Notes under the pieces: generated by a model
What the model saw: the letters and a program-made list of their open reading frames with translations, nothing else
Told to the model about the DNA's origin: nothing
The model's database searches: none
Position numbers and translations under genes: made by a program
NCBI GenBank assembly: GCA_963838235.1
Contig: CAWIQJ010000005.1
Coordinates: forward strand, 372,001-436,000
Origin: JAFECT01 sp963838235
GTDB lineage: Bacteria > Pseudomonadota > Alphaproteobacteria > Caulobacterales > Caulobacteraceae
DNA length: 64,000 nt
Direction: 5' to 3'
Shown here: positions 1 to 8,146 of the stretch, one piece after another
Position numbering within the stretch: the stretch's first letter is position 1
How the letters are laid out: each line of letters begins with the position of its first letter

Positions 1-806
1 CGTTTCTGGTTTCGCCTGCCGCCATGGGCCAGCGCCTCGTGCGCGCCAAGAGCAAGATCAAACAGGCCGGCGTGCCGTTCAGACTGCCCGATCGCGCCGA
101 CATGGGCGAGCGGCTCGAAGCGGTGGCCGGTGCCGTCTACGCCGCCTTCGCCGAAGGCTGGACCGACCCCGAAGGCGCCGACACCCGCCGCCGCAATCTG
201 GCGGAGGAGGCGATCTGGCTCGGCCGCGTCCTGGCCCACCTGCTGCCCGACGAACCCGAAGCCCTCGGCCTGCTCGCCCTGATGCTGCACGCGGACGCAC
301 GCCGCGCCGCGCGCCGGGACACAAACGGCGGCTACGTTCCGCTCGCCGACCAGGACACCGCGCGTTGGGACACAGCGATGGTCGACGAAGCCGAGACGCT
401 GATCCGCCGCGCCTCGGCGATGCGGCGGCCCGGTCGCTACCAGCTCGAGGCCGCGGTGCAGTCCGCCCACGCGGTGCGCCGCCTCACCGGCCGCGCCGAC
501 TGGCCTGCTATCGTTACGCTCTACGAGGCGCTCTACGTCCTGACCGCATCGCCGGTGGTGGCGCTGAATCGCGCCGTCGCCCTGGCGGAAGTCGAAGGTC
601 CCGGCGCCGCACTGCGTGAGCTCGACGCACTCGAGTCCGCCGCCTTCACCGCCTACCAACCCTACTGGGCCGCCCGCGCCGCCCTGCTGGCGCGAGCTGG
701 CTGGCCGGACGACGCGGCCACGGCCTACGACCGCGCGATCGGCCTGGAGACCGACGACGCGGTACGGCGGTTTCTGCTGGCGAAGCGCGATGCGCTTATC
801 AATTGA
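1..806 (+). CDS. ECF sigma factor, C-terminal part (ECF42/DUF6596 type), 5' truncated by window edge
   Basis: The frame is open from base 3, so the gene starts outside the window; the ATG at 24 is internal. Residues reading FLVSPAAMGQRLVRAKSKI match the end of the sigma-70 region 4 helix of SigI/ECF42-type sigma factors, where the MAQRLVRAK-like segment leads into a long C-terminal extension. That extension (about 230 residues here) is alpha-helical and TPR-like, with motifs such as LLALMLHADARR and SPVVALNRAVALAE that are typical of the DUF6596 family. Such factors usually sit with a YCII-domain (DGPF) protein, which would lie upstream. Role in redirecting RNA polymerase is family knowledge; target genes cannot be read from here. 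Confidence 0.9.
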   Translation, partial: FLVSPAAMGQRLVRAKSKIKQAGVPFRLPDRADMGERLEAVAGAVYAAFAEGWTDPEGADTRRRNLAEEAIWLGRVLAHLLPDEPEALGLLALMLHADARRAARRDTNGGYVPLADQDTARWDTAMVDEAETLIRRASAMRRPGRYQLEAAVQSAHAVRRLTGRADWPAIVTLYEALYVLTASPVVALNRAVALAEVEGPGAALRELDALESAAFTAYQPYWAARAALLARAGWPDDAATAYDRAIGLETDDAVRRFLLAKRDALIN

Positions 807-807
807 A

Positions 808-957
808 CCGCTCATCCCGGCGAATGCCGGGACCCAGATCATATGGCGCTCAGCTCCAGAGTCTTGATCAGCAACCGCTGGATCGGAACGACGGCGCTTC
901 GAACGGTGAAGCGCGACGTTTTGTAATCTGGGTCCCGGCATTCGTCGGGATGAGCGG
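808..957. repeat. 150-bp MITE-like element with 32-bp terminal inverted repeats
   Basis: Bases 808-839 (starting CCGCTCATCCCGGCGAATG) recur inverted at 926-957 with one mismatch in 32. The roughly 86 bases between have no coding potential. It sits between the sigma factor stop and the convergent WYL regulator. It could fold into one long hairpin, acting as a bidirectional terminator, or be a REP/MITE relic. No second copy was seen in this window. Confidence 0.75.
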
Positions 958-968
958 GGAGAGGGGGG

Positions 969-1691
969 CTATCGCGGCGGAGATGCGCGATGGCGTTCTT
1001 CACGCTTCATTCGCTCCATCATCTCCTTGCGCCACTGTCCGCGCAACACGGCGGGCCGCTGCGGATAGCGGTCCTCCAGCCATTGCGGCTCCGCGATGCG
1101 ATCCAGGCGAAAGTGTCGGAACGCCTGGCGCAACTCGCACCAGGCGATGAGCACGCGGCTCATCTCCATATATCCGATGGCGCAGGGCCACACCGTGCGG
1201 CGAGTCTCGCTGCCGGCTTCGTCGCAATAGGCGATGGCGAGTTTGCGGCCGGCGCGGATCTGCGCGCGCAGCTGCGCCAGGTCGATCACGTCGGGCGTGT
1301 CGCTCCAGCGCGGCGGCATGGCCGAGACCGGGTCGATCACATAGGCGCGCAGGTCTTCGGGCACGGTGGCACCGATCTTGGCCAAGAGGTTTTGCGCCGC
1401 CTTGGCCAGGGTCGGGTCGCCGCGGCGGGTGACCCACTGGGCGCCCAACACCGCCGCCTCGACTTCGTCCACCGTCAGCATCAGGGGCGGCAGGTCGAAG
1501 CCGTCCTCGAGCACATAGCCGACGCCCGCCTCGCCCCGGATCGGCACGCGGCGGCCCAGCAGAGCGGCTATGTCGCGGTAGATGGTGCGCTTGGAGGTCT
1601 CCAGCTCCTCGGCGATGGCGTCGGCGGTCACCGGCCGGCGGGAGCGGCGCAGGATCTGGATGATCTCGAACAGACGGTCGGCGCGGCGCAT
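969..1691 (-). CDS. YafY-family transcriptional regulator (HTH + WYL domain)
   Basis: 240 residues. Residues 1-60 form a DeoR/HTH_11 winged helix (MRRADRLFEIIQILRR, then SKRTIYRDIAAL as recognition helix). The rest is a WYL ligand-sensing domain with its C-terminal RHFRLDRI segment. The start at 1691 is chosen over an in-frame ATG at 1724 because domain homology begins at MRRADRL and because the upstream ATG lies within a palindrome that looks like the operator. It diverges from a glutathione S-transferase, an arrangement common for this regulator family, so autoregulation and control of the GST are inferred. The ligand is unknown. Confidence 0.9.
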   Translation of the reverse strand: MRRADRLFEIIQILRRSRRPVTADAIAEELETSKRTIYRDIAALLGRRVPIRGEAGVGYVLEDGFDLPPLMLTVDEVEAAVLGAQWVTRRGDPTLAKAAQNLLAKIGATVPEDLRAYVIDPVSAMPPRWSDTPDVIDLAQLRAQIRAGRKLAIAYCDEAGSETRRTVWPCAIGYMEMSRVLIAWCELRQAFRHFRLDRIAEPQWLEDRYPQRPAVLRGQWRKEMMERMKREERHRASPPR

Positions 1692-1714
1692 GGGGACAGT
1701 TTCGGCGAGGCCTG

Positions 1715-1732
1715 CTGACATCATGCTGTCAG
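1715..1732. promoter_or_regulatory. Putative operator palindrome between WYL regulator and GST
   Basis: CTGACA-TCATGC-TGTCAG is a dyad with perfect 6-bp arms in the 97-bp divergent intergenic region. Its position 24 bp ahead of the regulator start and 57 bp ahead of the GST start suits a site controlling both genes. Binding by the adjacent WYL regulator is inference. Confidence 0.55.
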
Positions 1733-1788
1733 TAAGGGGGGTCTAGGCAAGCCCCATCACCACCTGACGCTCCAAGAGAGGAACCGCC

Positions 1789-2397
1789 ATGCTCACCCTG
1801 TTCCACGCGCCCATGTCCCGTTCGTCCCGCTTCATCTGGCTGCTCGAGGAAGTGGGCGCCCCCTACGAAATCCGGCCCGTCTCGATTTTCCGGCCGATGA
1901 GCGGCGAGGGCTCGCCCGACGCGGCCAACCCGCACCCGGACAAGCGCGTGCCGGCCCTGGTCCACGACGGGGTGCTGGTGACCGAGAGCCAAGCCATCGC
2001 GCTCTATCTCGCCGACCAGTTTCCCGAGGCGGGCCTCGCGCCCCGCATCGACGAGCGCGAACGCGGCGCCTACCTGACCTGGATGGCCTGGTATTGCGCC
2101 TCGCTCGAGCATGCGATGTTCGCGTCGTTCGAAGGCGCCCTCGGCGACGCCCAGAAGAAGCGCAACCACGACGAAGTCGTCACCCGTCTCGAAGGCGCCC
2201 TGGCCAAGGGGCCGTGGCTGATGGGCGAACACTTCAGCGCCGCCGACGTCCTGATCGGCAGCGCGGTGAACTGGGCGCGCAAGGCCTTCCCCGAAAGTGC
2301 TGTGCTCGACGCCTACGGCGCCCGCTGCGCGACACGTCCGGCGGCTTTGCGCGCGGTGGATCTCGACCAGGCCCGCGGCGTCCAGAAGGCCGCATAA
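1789..2397 (+). CDS. Glutathione S-transferase family protein
   Basis: 202 residues, the usual GST length. The N-terminal thioredoxin-fold domain (1-80) carries MLTLFHAPMSRSSRF at the active-site loop, a cis-Pro region (KRVPALVHDG) and the glutathione gamma-glutamyl-binding ESQAIALYLAD motif. The helical C-terminal domain has the N-capping FSAADVLIG motif. A Ser rather than Tyr probably activates glutathione. RBS GAGAGGAACC precedes the ATG. It diverges from the WYL regulator, which probably controls it. Substrate unknown; detoxification is the family role. Confidence 0.93.
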   Translation: MLTLFHAPMSRSSRFIWLLEEVGAPYEIRPVSIFRPMSGEGSPDAANPHPDKRVPALVHDGVLVTESQAIALYLADQFPEAGLAPRIDERERGAYLTWMAWYCASLEHAMFASFEGALGDAQKKRNHDEVVTRLEGALAKGPWLMGEHFSAADVLIGSAVNWARKAFPESAVLDAYGARCATRPAALRAVDLDQARGVQKAA

Positions 2398-2601
2398 GCG
2401 ACGTGTGCGGGACAGCTGGTCCGCGGGCTTGGCCGTCTCGCCATTCTCTCGCTCGAACATCATTGAGGCCCGCGGTGTCGCCGGCCTTTGGCGATTTTAT
2501 CAACCTATTGATTTAAAATAGGTAGCAGTTCTCAGTGACTCTTGTTCGACGAAACTTCCAACCTCTGTTAGGCTCGCTCACAAGCGGGGACGCCGAAGGG
2601 C

Positions 2602-2613
2602 CGGCAAACCCTG
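2602..2613 (+). promoter_or_regulatory. Leader motif shared by both sedolisin genes (copy 1)
   Basis: CGGCAAACCCTG lies 28 nt before the first sedolisin ATG; the same 12-mer lies 36 nt before the second (4054-4065). The rest of the two leaders differs, so the match stands out. It could be a regulatory site or a relic of the duplication. The remaining 2398-2601 is AT-richer (for example ATTGATTTAAAATAGG near 2509-2524) and probably carries the promoter; no gene is seen there. Confidence 0.4.
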
Positions 2614-2629
2614 CCTGAGGGAGAAGTTC

Positions 2630-3832
2630 ATGAAGTTCGCTGTCAGTCTCGCGGTCGCCGCCGCGTTTGGTTTCGGCGCGGTTTCGGCCGTGCAGGCGCA
2701 GCAGGCGCCGACGCGTCTCGAGCGTTCCGGCGTCACCTTCCATCGGGCGGTCTGCCCCGACGTGCCCGCGGACTACATGCGTTGCCACGCGCACATCGTC
2801 ACCGACCGCGCCGGCAACCCGATTTACAACGCCCCGTCGCCGAACAAGCCGGGCGGCGTGGGAACCCCGTCGGGCCTCAATCCGGCGGACCTGCGCTCGG
2901 CCTATAACGTGACCAGCAACGGCAGCTCGGCGATCACCGTCGCGATCGTCGACGCCTACGGCTATAGCAACGCCGAGAGCGACCTCGGGACTTATCGGTC
3001 CCAGTTCGGTCTGCCGGCCTGCACCACCGCCAACGGCTGCTTCAGGAAGGTGAACCAGACCGGCTCGACCACGTCCTATCCGCGCGACAACGCGGGCTGG
3101 GACCAGGAGGCGGCGCTCGATCTCGACATGGTTTCGGCCATGTGCCCGAACTGCAAGATTCTGCTGGTCGAGGCCAACGACGCCTCCAGCGCCGACCTCG
3201 GTACGGCGGTGAACACCGCGGCGTCCCTCGGGGCGCACGTGATCTCCAACAGCTACGGCAGCGGCGAAACCGGCGCGGCGAATCTCGACCACTTCTATAC
3301 ACACGCGGGCGTCGCCATCACCGCGAGTTCGGGCGACAGCGGCTACGGCACGGAATACCCGGCCTCGTCGCCGAACGTGACCGCGGTCGGCGGCACGACG
3401 CTGGTGAAATCCTCGGGCGGCCGCGGCTGGACCGAGACGGTGTGGAGCGGCTCGGGCTCGGGATGTTCGGCGGTGTTCGCCAAGCCCTCATGGCAGCATG
3501 ACAGCCTGTGCACCAAGCGCATGGTCGCCGACGTCTCCGCCATCGCCGATCCCAACACCGGCGTCTCGGTGTTCGGCCCCGGCGGTCACGGCTCGGCCTG
3601 GTCGGTGTTCGGTGGCACCAGCGTCGCGGCGCCGCTGGTCGCGGGCGTCTACGGAAACAACGGCGGCAGCGTGACGGCGGGGTCCAACCCGTACGCGGCG
3701 GCGGCCGGCGCGTTGAACGACGTGACCTCGGGCTCGAACGGCTCGTGCGGCGGCACCTACTTCTGCACCGCGGGCGTGGGCTACGACGGCCCCACCGGCC
3801 TCGGCACGCCCAACGGGATCACTGCCTTCTGA
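2630..3832 (+). CDS. Secreted S53 (sedolisin) peptidase, copy 1
   Basis: 400 residues with a Sec signal peptide (1-23, ending VQA). All sedolisin catalytic elements are visible: Glu160 and Asp164 in DQEAALDLD (spacing of four, as in sedolisin Glu80/Asp84), oxyanion Asp236 in SSGDSGYG, and nucleophile Ser331 in GGTSVAAP. The C-terminal GYDGPTGLG segment resembles the calcium-binding end of the fold. Unlike kumamolisin and sedolisin precursors, there is no roughly 180-residue activation prodomain; only about 75 residues separate signal peptide and catalytic core, including MRCHAHIVTD, also found in copy 2. Sedolisins are acid-active endopeptidases, so this is an extracellular protease probably used at low pH. 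Tandem paralogue follows at 4090. Confidence 0.95.
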   Translation: MKFAVSLAVAAAFGFGAVSAVQAQQAPTRLERSGVTFHRAVCPDVPADYMRCHAHIVTDRAGNPIYNAPSPNKPGGVGTPSGLNPADLRSAYNVTSNGSSAITVAIVDAYGYSNAESDLGTYRSQFGLPACTTANGCFRKVNQTGSTTSYPRDNAGWDQEAALDLDMVSAMCPNCKILLVEANDASSADLGTAVNTAASLGAHVISNSYGSGETGAANLDHFYTHAGVAITASSGDSGYGTEYPASSPNVTAVGGTTLVKSSGGRGWTETVWSGSGSGCSAVFAKPSWQHDSLCTKRMVADVSAIADPNTGVSVFGPGGHGSAWSVFGGTSVAAPLVAGVYGNNGGSVTAGSNPYAAAAGALNDVTSGSNGSCGGTYFCTAGVGYDGPTGLGTPNGITAF

Positions 3833-3857
3833 TCCCACGCGCCAGCTTCTGAGCGGC

Positions 3858-3896
3858 AAGCGACCGCCGTCCAACCGGACGGCGGCCGCTTTGTAT
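3858..3896 (+). terminator. Rho-independent-type terminator after sedolisin 1
   Basis: AAGCGACCGCCGTCC pairs with GGACGGCGGCCGCTT around a 4-nt loop, followed by TTGTATT. It separates the two sedolisin genes, which therefore probably have independent promoters. Confidence 0.75.
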
Positions 3897-4053
3897 TCAG
3901 CACTCAGCGAATAGCGTTGTTCTCCGAATCCAAAGATTTCGCGAGGGTCTTAACGCATTGTTTCGCCTCATTCGGCAGCATGATCTCCAGTAACCGGGGT
4001 GCGGGGAGGGCTTATGGTTAAGCTCGCAAGCGCCACGGAGCGTTCAGAATCCT

Positions 4054-4065
4054 CGGCAAACCCTG
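4054..4065 (+). promoter_or_regulatory. Leader motif shared by both sedolisin genes (copy 2)
   Basis: Second copy of CGGCAAACCCTG, 36 nt ahead of the sedolisin 2 start. See the copy at 2602. Confidence 0.4.
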
Positions 4066-4089
4066 TCGAATTCAGCAAGGTGGGCGTTC

Positions 4090-5316
4090 ATGGCTATAAA
4101 GATCGATCGTTTACTAAAGACGACGTTGACCGCCGCCGCCCTCGTCGTGGGCGGCGCTTCGGTCGCTTCAGCTCAGGGCTTCACCCCCCAGGCGTCGCCC
4201 CTGGTCCAGCATTCGGGCCATGTTTTCCACGTCGCGGTCTGCGGCGCTGCGCCTCAGGGCTACGCGCGCTGCCACGCCCATGTGGTGACCGACAGCCGGG
4301 GCAATCCGCTGGTTCAGGCGCCCGCGCGCACCGTCGGTCGCAACACCACGCCGTCGGGCTATGGCCCGTCCGACCTCAAGTCCGCCTATAACGTGACGAG
4401 CAGCGGCAGCGCTTCGGTCACCGTCGCGGTCGTCGACGCCTACGGCTATTCGAACGCGGAGACTGAACTCGGGACCTATCGCGCCCAGTTCGGCCTGCCA
4501 GCCTGCACCACGGCGAATGGCTGCTTCAAGAAGGTCAACGAGTTCGGCCAGCAGTCCAACTATCCGCGCAACAACACCGGCTGGTCGCAGGAGACCGCGC
4601 TCGACCTCGACATGGTCTCGGCCATGTGCCCGAACTGTCATATCGTGCTGGTCGAAGCGTCGACCTCGTCGTTCGGCGACCTGGCGCAAGCGGAGATGGA
4701 AGCCGCGAGCCTCGGCGCGCACGCCATCTCCAACAGCTACGGCGGCGGCGAGAGCGGCTCACAGTCGTATGAGAGCGCCTACAACCACGCCGGCGTCGCC
4801 GTCACCGTCTCCTCGGGCGACAGCGGCTACGGCACCCAGTTCCCCGCGTCCTCGCCGCACGTGACGGCGGTAGGCGGCACCCACCTGGTGCGCGTGTCCG
4901 GCGGCCGCGGCTGGAGCGAAACCACCTGGGTCGACGGCGGCTCGGGCTGCTCGACGATCTACGCCAAGCCGTCGTGGCAGAACGACACCTTGTGCACCAA
5001 GCGCATGGAGGCCGACGTTTCCGCGGTGGCGGATCCGAACACCGGCGTGGCCGTCTACGGACCGGAAAGCGCCAATGTGTCCGGTTGGATGGTCTTTGGC
5101 GGCACCAGCGTCGCCGCGCCGCTCGTGGCCGGCGTCTACGGCAATAACGGCGGCAGCGTCACCTACGGCTCCAACCCGTACGGCGCGACGACCGCGCTGA
5201 ACGACGTGACCTCGGGCTCGAACGGCTCGTGCGGCGGCACCTACTTCTGCACCGCCGGCGCCGGCTACGACGGGCCCACGGGCCTGGGCACGCCCAACGG
5301 CGTCGCCGCCTTCTGA
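4090..5316 (+). CDS. Secreted S53 (sedolisin) peptidase, copy 2
   Basis: 408 residues, collinear and highly similar with copy 1 throughout (for example VVDAYGYSNAETELGTYRAQ and GTYFCTAGAGYDGPTGLGTP). The signal peptide is longer (about 1-28, ending ASAQG). The Glu/Asp pair (SQETALDLD), oxyanion Asp (SSGDSGYG) and Ser (GGTSVAAP) are all kept, so both copies should be active. It also lacks a large prodomain. The conserved Cys residues at PACTTANGC, MCPNC and SCGGTYFC suggest disulfides in the mature secreted enzyme. Start set at 4090 by the signal peptide and the AAGGTGGG stretch upstream. Confidence 0.95.
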   Translation: MAIKIDRLLKTTLTAAALVVGGASVASAQGFTPQASPLVQHSGHVFHVAVCGAAPQGYARCHAHVVTDSRGNPLVQAPARTVGRNTTPSGYGPSDLKSAYNVTSSGSASVTVAVVDAYGYSNAETELGTYRAQFGLPACTTANGCFKKVNEFGQQSNYPRNNTGWSQETALDLDMVSAMCPNCHIVLVEASTSSFGDLAQAEMEAASLGAHAISNSYGGGESGSQSYESAYNHAGVAVTVSSGDSGYGTQFPASSPHVTAVGGTHLVRVSGGRGWSETTWVDGGSGCSTIYAKPSWQNDTLCTKRMEADVSAVADPNTGVAVYGPESANVSGWMVFGGTSVAAPLVAGVYGNNGGSVTYGSNPYGATTALNDVTSGSNGSCGGTYFCTAGAGYDGPTGLGTPNGVAAF

Positions 5317-5369
5317 GTGTGACAATGAGTTGAGACCGGGCCGTCAACCCCCCGACGGCCCGCCCCCCG

Positions 5370-5411
5370 CGGCCGCCGCTCGTCCCCCGAGCGGCGGCCG
5401 TACTATTTTGC
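5370..5411 (+). terminator. Strong terminator after sedolisin 2
   Basis: A perfect 13-bp stem, CGGCCGCCGCTCG / CGAGCGGCGGCCG, with a 5-nt loop is followed by TACTATTTTG. A weaker hairpin (CGGGCCGTC / GACGGCCCG, 5337-5362) lies just upstream. Together they isolate the sedolisin genes from yceI. Confidence 0.8.
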
Positions 5412-5553
5412 GGATGGTGGCGCACGGCGAGGCTGGCGCGGGAAAAGAATTGCGGCCAGCTTTGCGCTGCGCTGTCGGAACCGGAGAGGGCTGTCCGTCC
5501 TTGTGACAGGCGGCGTCGTTCGCCGCCCGCAACCTGAACCAAAGAGGCCGCTC

Positions 5554-6269
5554 ATGCGCCGCCCGACGATCGCCCTGGCCCTCGCCGTCCTTGCGACGCT
5601 CGCGGCCTGCTCGCAAAAGCCTGCCGCCACGTCCGCCCCGGCGCCGGTCTCCGCCGATGCGCCGGGCGCGGCGGCGCCCAAGACCGCGCCGGCCGGCGAC
5701 TATGTCAACGATCCCGCCCACTCGAGCCTGACCTTTACAATCGACCACCTGGGATTCTCCGCATTTCACCGGCCGCTTCGGAACGTGGGGCGCCAAGCTC
5801 CACTTTGATCCGAAAGACCCAGGGCAGATGAGCGTGACCGCGAGCATCGACGCCAAGTCGATCGCCCACGACAACCCGCCGGCCGGATTCCTGGCCCAGC
5901 TCGCCGGCCCCGGGTTCCTCGATGCGGGCAAATACCCGCAGATGAGCTTTCGCTCGACCAAGGTCGCGCCGACGGGCGCCGACAGCGCCGACGTGACCGG
6001 CGATCTGACCCTGCACGGGGTGACGCGGCCGGTGACGCTGAAGGTCGTCTACAACGGCGGCTATCCCGGCATGGCGCTGGATTCCGCACGCGCGCACGGG
6101 CTTCTCCGCGCACGGCGCGCTCAATCGCTCCGACTTCGGTCTGAGCGGAGGCCTGCCGCCCGCGGGCACGACCTTCGGCGTCGGCGATCGCGTCGATATC
6201 GCGATCGAGACTGAGTTCATCGGGCCGGCCTTCACCGCGCCGGCGAACGCGACGGCGCCCAAGCCCTAG
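5554..6269 (+). pseudogene. YceI-family lipoprotein gene split by two single-base insertions (probably intact in vivo)
   Basis: The encoded product is a YceI lipocalin-like isoprenoid-binding protein with a lipobox (LATLAAC) and an Ala/Pro linker. Reading starts at 5554 in frame 1 and runs to DHLGFS; deleting one G at about 5761 restores HFTGRFGTWGAKLHFDPK in frame 2. Deleting one T at about 6083 restores DPHARTGFSAHGALNRSDFG in frame 3 to the TAG at 6267-6269. With both corrected, a complete roughly 237-residue YceI protein results with no missing block. This pattern favours sequence error over decay. YceI proteins are periplasmic and bind long polyprenyl chains; here it would be membrane-anchored. 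Confidence 0.85.
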
Positions 6270-6305
6270 TTTTTCGCGGCGGCGTCGCCCAAACGGTTGA
6301 GCTTG

Positions 6306-6956
6306 CTAACGCGGCCGCATGCCGGTTACCGCCGCGGCCCATCCGACCTCTTGGTCCATCAGCGGCTCTTCCGTCTGCGAGAGCAGGTGGAAGACGCCGT
6401 CCGTGCGGCTCGGCTGGATTTTCTTCAGCAGGATGCGTCCGTCCGACAAACCCACGACGCAGAGCTTGTGGTGCAGGTCCGGCGTCACCGGCGAGCGCAC
6501 GTTGTCGTAGAACACCAGCCAGTCGCGGAAGAAGGCGCCGAGGCTCTCGCCGCGAACCTCGACGGCGACGGTCTTGTCGGTTGCGTCCTCGGGCCCGTCG
6601 ACGCGGCCGAGCGGACCTTGGCCGTGCGAGAAGAGGTGGGTGCGCGATCCGGCGGAGACATAGCCCACGATCGGGACCTGGCGCGCCCGCGGCGTGGCGG
6701 TCGCGCGCTTGGGCGCCTTGCCCGGCCGCATCGGCCCGGTGCCGGCGTAGAGCCATTCGGCGCCCACGCCCAAGGCCGCGGCATAGGCCTTGGCCTGGTC
6801 GAAGGAGAAGGGCGCGGCGCCGTTCTCGTTGGACTTGTAGGTGTTGCGGTTCCAGCCGAAGCGTTCGACCGCGTCGGCGCCGCGTGTGAAACCGGCCTCC
6901 ACCCGTGCGCGACGCAGGCGTTGGGCGCGGCCGGTCTTGTCGGGCTCTTCAGACAT
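6306..6956 (-). CDS. XRE-family regulator with S24 peptidase-like domain
   Basis: 216 residues. An N-terminal HTH (about 10-70) is degenerate XRE type. From residue 94 there is a LexA/CI C-terminal fold beginning VPIVGYVSAG. Ser138 in RGESLG and Lys178/Lys179 in ILLKKI occupy the Ser-Lys dyad positions. No clear Ala-Gly autocleavage site is seen in the linker. Standing alone with no phage genes nearby, it resembles chromosomal S24 repressors of alphaproteobacteria rather than a prophage CI. Targets unknown; a damage or stress trigger is inference. Confidence 0.85.
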   Translation of the reverse strand: MSEEPDKTGRAQRLRRARVEAGFTRGADAVERFGWNRNTYKSNENGAAPFSFDQAKAYAAALGVGAEWLYAGTGPMRPGKAPKRATATPRARQVPIVGYVSAGSRTHLFSHGQGPLGRVDGPEDATDKTVAVEVRGESLGAFFRDWLVFYDNVRSPVTPDLHHKLCVVGLSDGRILLKKIQPSRTDGVFHLLSQTEEPLMDQEVGWAAAVTGMRPR

Positions 6957-7039
6957 GGTCGTCGGTCTGTAATCTACCGGGTGGGGGTGAGGGTATCTAA
7001 CATACCGCGCGCCCGCGGGAAATGCGCCGACCGGGCGGA

Positions 7040-7660
7040 TTACGCGCTTGGCCAGCGATAGCGCGCCACGGCGCGGGCGGCGGTCATCTCGATGAGCGGA
7101 ATCTCCTGGGCGCCGGCGCCGAAGTTGTGGACCACGCGCACGTCATCGGGGCCGCGCACGACCATGCCGATATGCGTTCGTCCTCCGGCAAGCCGCCAGG
7201 TGAGAATGTCGCCCGCCAGTAGCCGGCCGGGAAACGCTGAACCGAGGACCAAGCCTTCGGCGCGCCACAGCCGCGCGCCCTGGCGATCGAAAAAGGTCTC
7301 GAGGTTGAGCACGCGGCGATGGTCGATGTTGGCGTCGGGTGCGAGCAGGCCCCAGGTCCGCTTCGACGGATAGGCCGCGTAGGCGCGGACCATGTCCTGG
7401 TGCACCAGTTTCTGCAGGTCGAGGCCGAGCGCGTCGCGGCCGGCGCGCACAATCACGTCGCAACAGATGCCTGTCGTGCGCGGAACGTCGCCGCCGGGGT
7501 AGGCGATGCGGCGATAGGCCGGATCGTAGCCGCGAGTCACGCCCACTTGCGCCCGCGCGGCCATCGCGAGGCGCTCGCCCGCGCTCGGCGCCGCGAACGC
7601 GGGGCCCGCGAGGGAGGCGGGGAGGGCGGCAAGGACGGCGCGCCGATCGAGCTTGACCAT
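7040..7660 (-). CDS. DUF1287 family secreted protein (NlpC/P60-like fold)
   Basis: 206 residues with a signal peptide that has a twin-Arg-like start (DRRAVLAALPA), cleaved after AFA. The family signature is clear: GDVPRTTGICCDVIVRA, LQKLVHQDM, NIDHRRVLNLETFF and THIGMVV. The Cys in GICCDV and the His in THIGMV are candidates for a papain-like catalytic pair, though activity of DUF1287 proteins is not established here. Probably acts in the periplasm on peptidoglycan or a related substrate. Stands alone on the minus strand. Confidence 0.88.
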   Translation of the reverse strand: MVKLDRRAVLAALPASLAGPAFAAPSAGERLAMAARAQVGVTRGYDPAYRRIAYPGGDVPRTTGICCDVIVRAGRDALGLDLQKLVHQDMVRAYAAYPSKRTWGLLAPDANIDHRRVLNLETFFDRQGARLWRAEGLVLGSAFPGRLLAGDILTWRLAGGRTHIGMVVRGPDDVRVVHNFGAGAQEIPLIEMTAARAVARYRWPSA

Positions 7661-7708
7661 AAGCCGCAGGACGCGCGCCGATCGCGGCGGAATCTTGGCG
7701 GCGGTGCG

Positions 7709-8062
7709 CTACCGATACCGCCAGGGCCCCTCACGCGAGCAACGGTCGCCGTTGAGGTCGCAGCGGAAAACGGCGCAGCGGTTGTCGAAGCAACGGTCGA
7801 AACGCGTCGCGTTCTCGTCGACATAGCCGTCGTAGCTGCGGTCGGTGAAATAGCCGGCGTCGACGCCGCCGTGGCGCCAGGGCGCGATGCGGGTGCAGCC
7901 GTCATCGTCGCAGCGATAGGTCGCGCAGGCGTCGCCGCTGCAGCGTTCGGTGAGCCAGGTCCAGGGTTGGGCGACTGCCGGCGGAGCACTGAACGCGGCG
8001 ACCGACAGTGCGAGCGCTGCGATCGCCGCCGACGGGGCGAGTAGGCGTCTTACGGTGGTCAT
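7709..8062 (-). CDS. Secreted Cys-rich doublet protein, copy 1
   Basis: 117 residues: signal peptide (1-31, ending AVA) then two Cys-rich modules. Module 1 is C-x4-C-x4-C-x4-C in RCSGDACATYRCDDDGC. Module 2 is C-x4-C-x4-C-x6-C in RCFDNRCAVFRC followed by DLNGDRC. Each module ends in a WRY or WRH motif. The acidic turns DDDG and DLNGD resemble calcium-loop fragments, but this is only suggestive. Eight mature Cys imply four disulfides and a secreted location. The adjacent gene (8147-8485) is a clear paralogue. I do not recognise a named family. Confidence 0.8.
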   Translation of the reverse strand: MTTVRRLLAPSAAIAALALSVAAFSAPPAVAQPWTWLTERCSGDACATYRCDDDGCTRIAPWRHGGVDAGYFTDRSYDGYVDENATRFDRCFDNRCAVFRCDLNGDRCSREGPWRYR

Positions 8063-8146
8063 GGATTAGCCCTCGGTTCGGCCCCCCGAGGTACAGATGG
8101 GGACGCGCCCCCGGCTCGATCCGGGCGCGTGTCCTCAGACGATAGT

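Noticed and set aside
6306..6956. Prophage repressor
   Set aside because: The S24-type regulator could be a CI homologue, but no integrase, capsid, lysis or att-like repeat is near.
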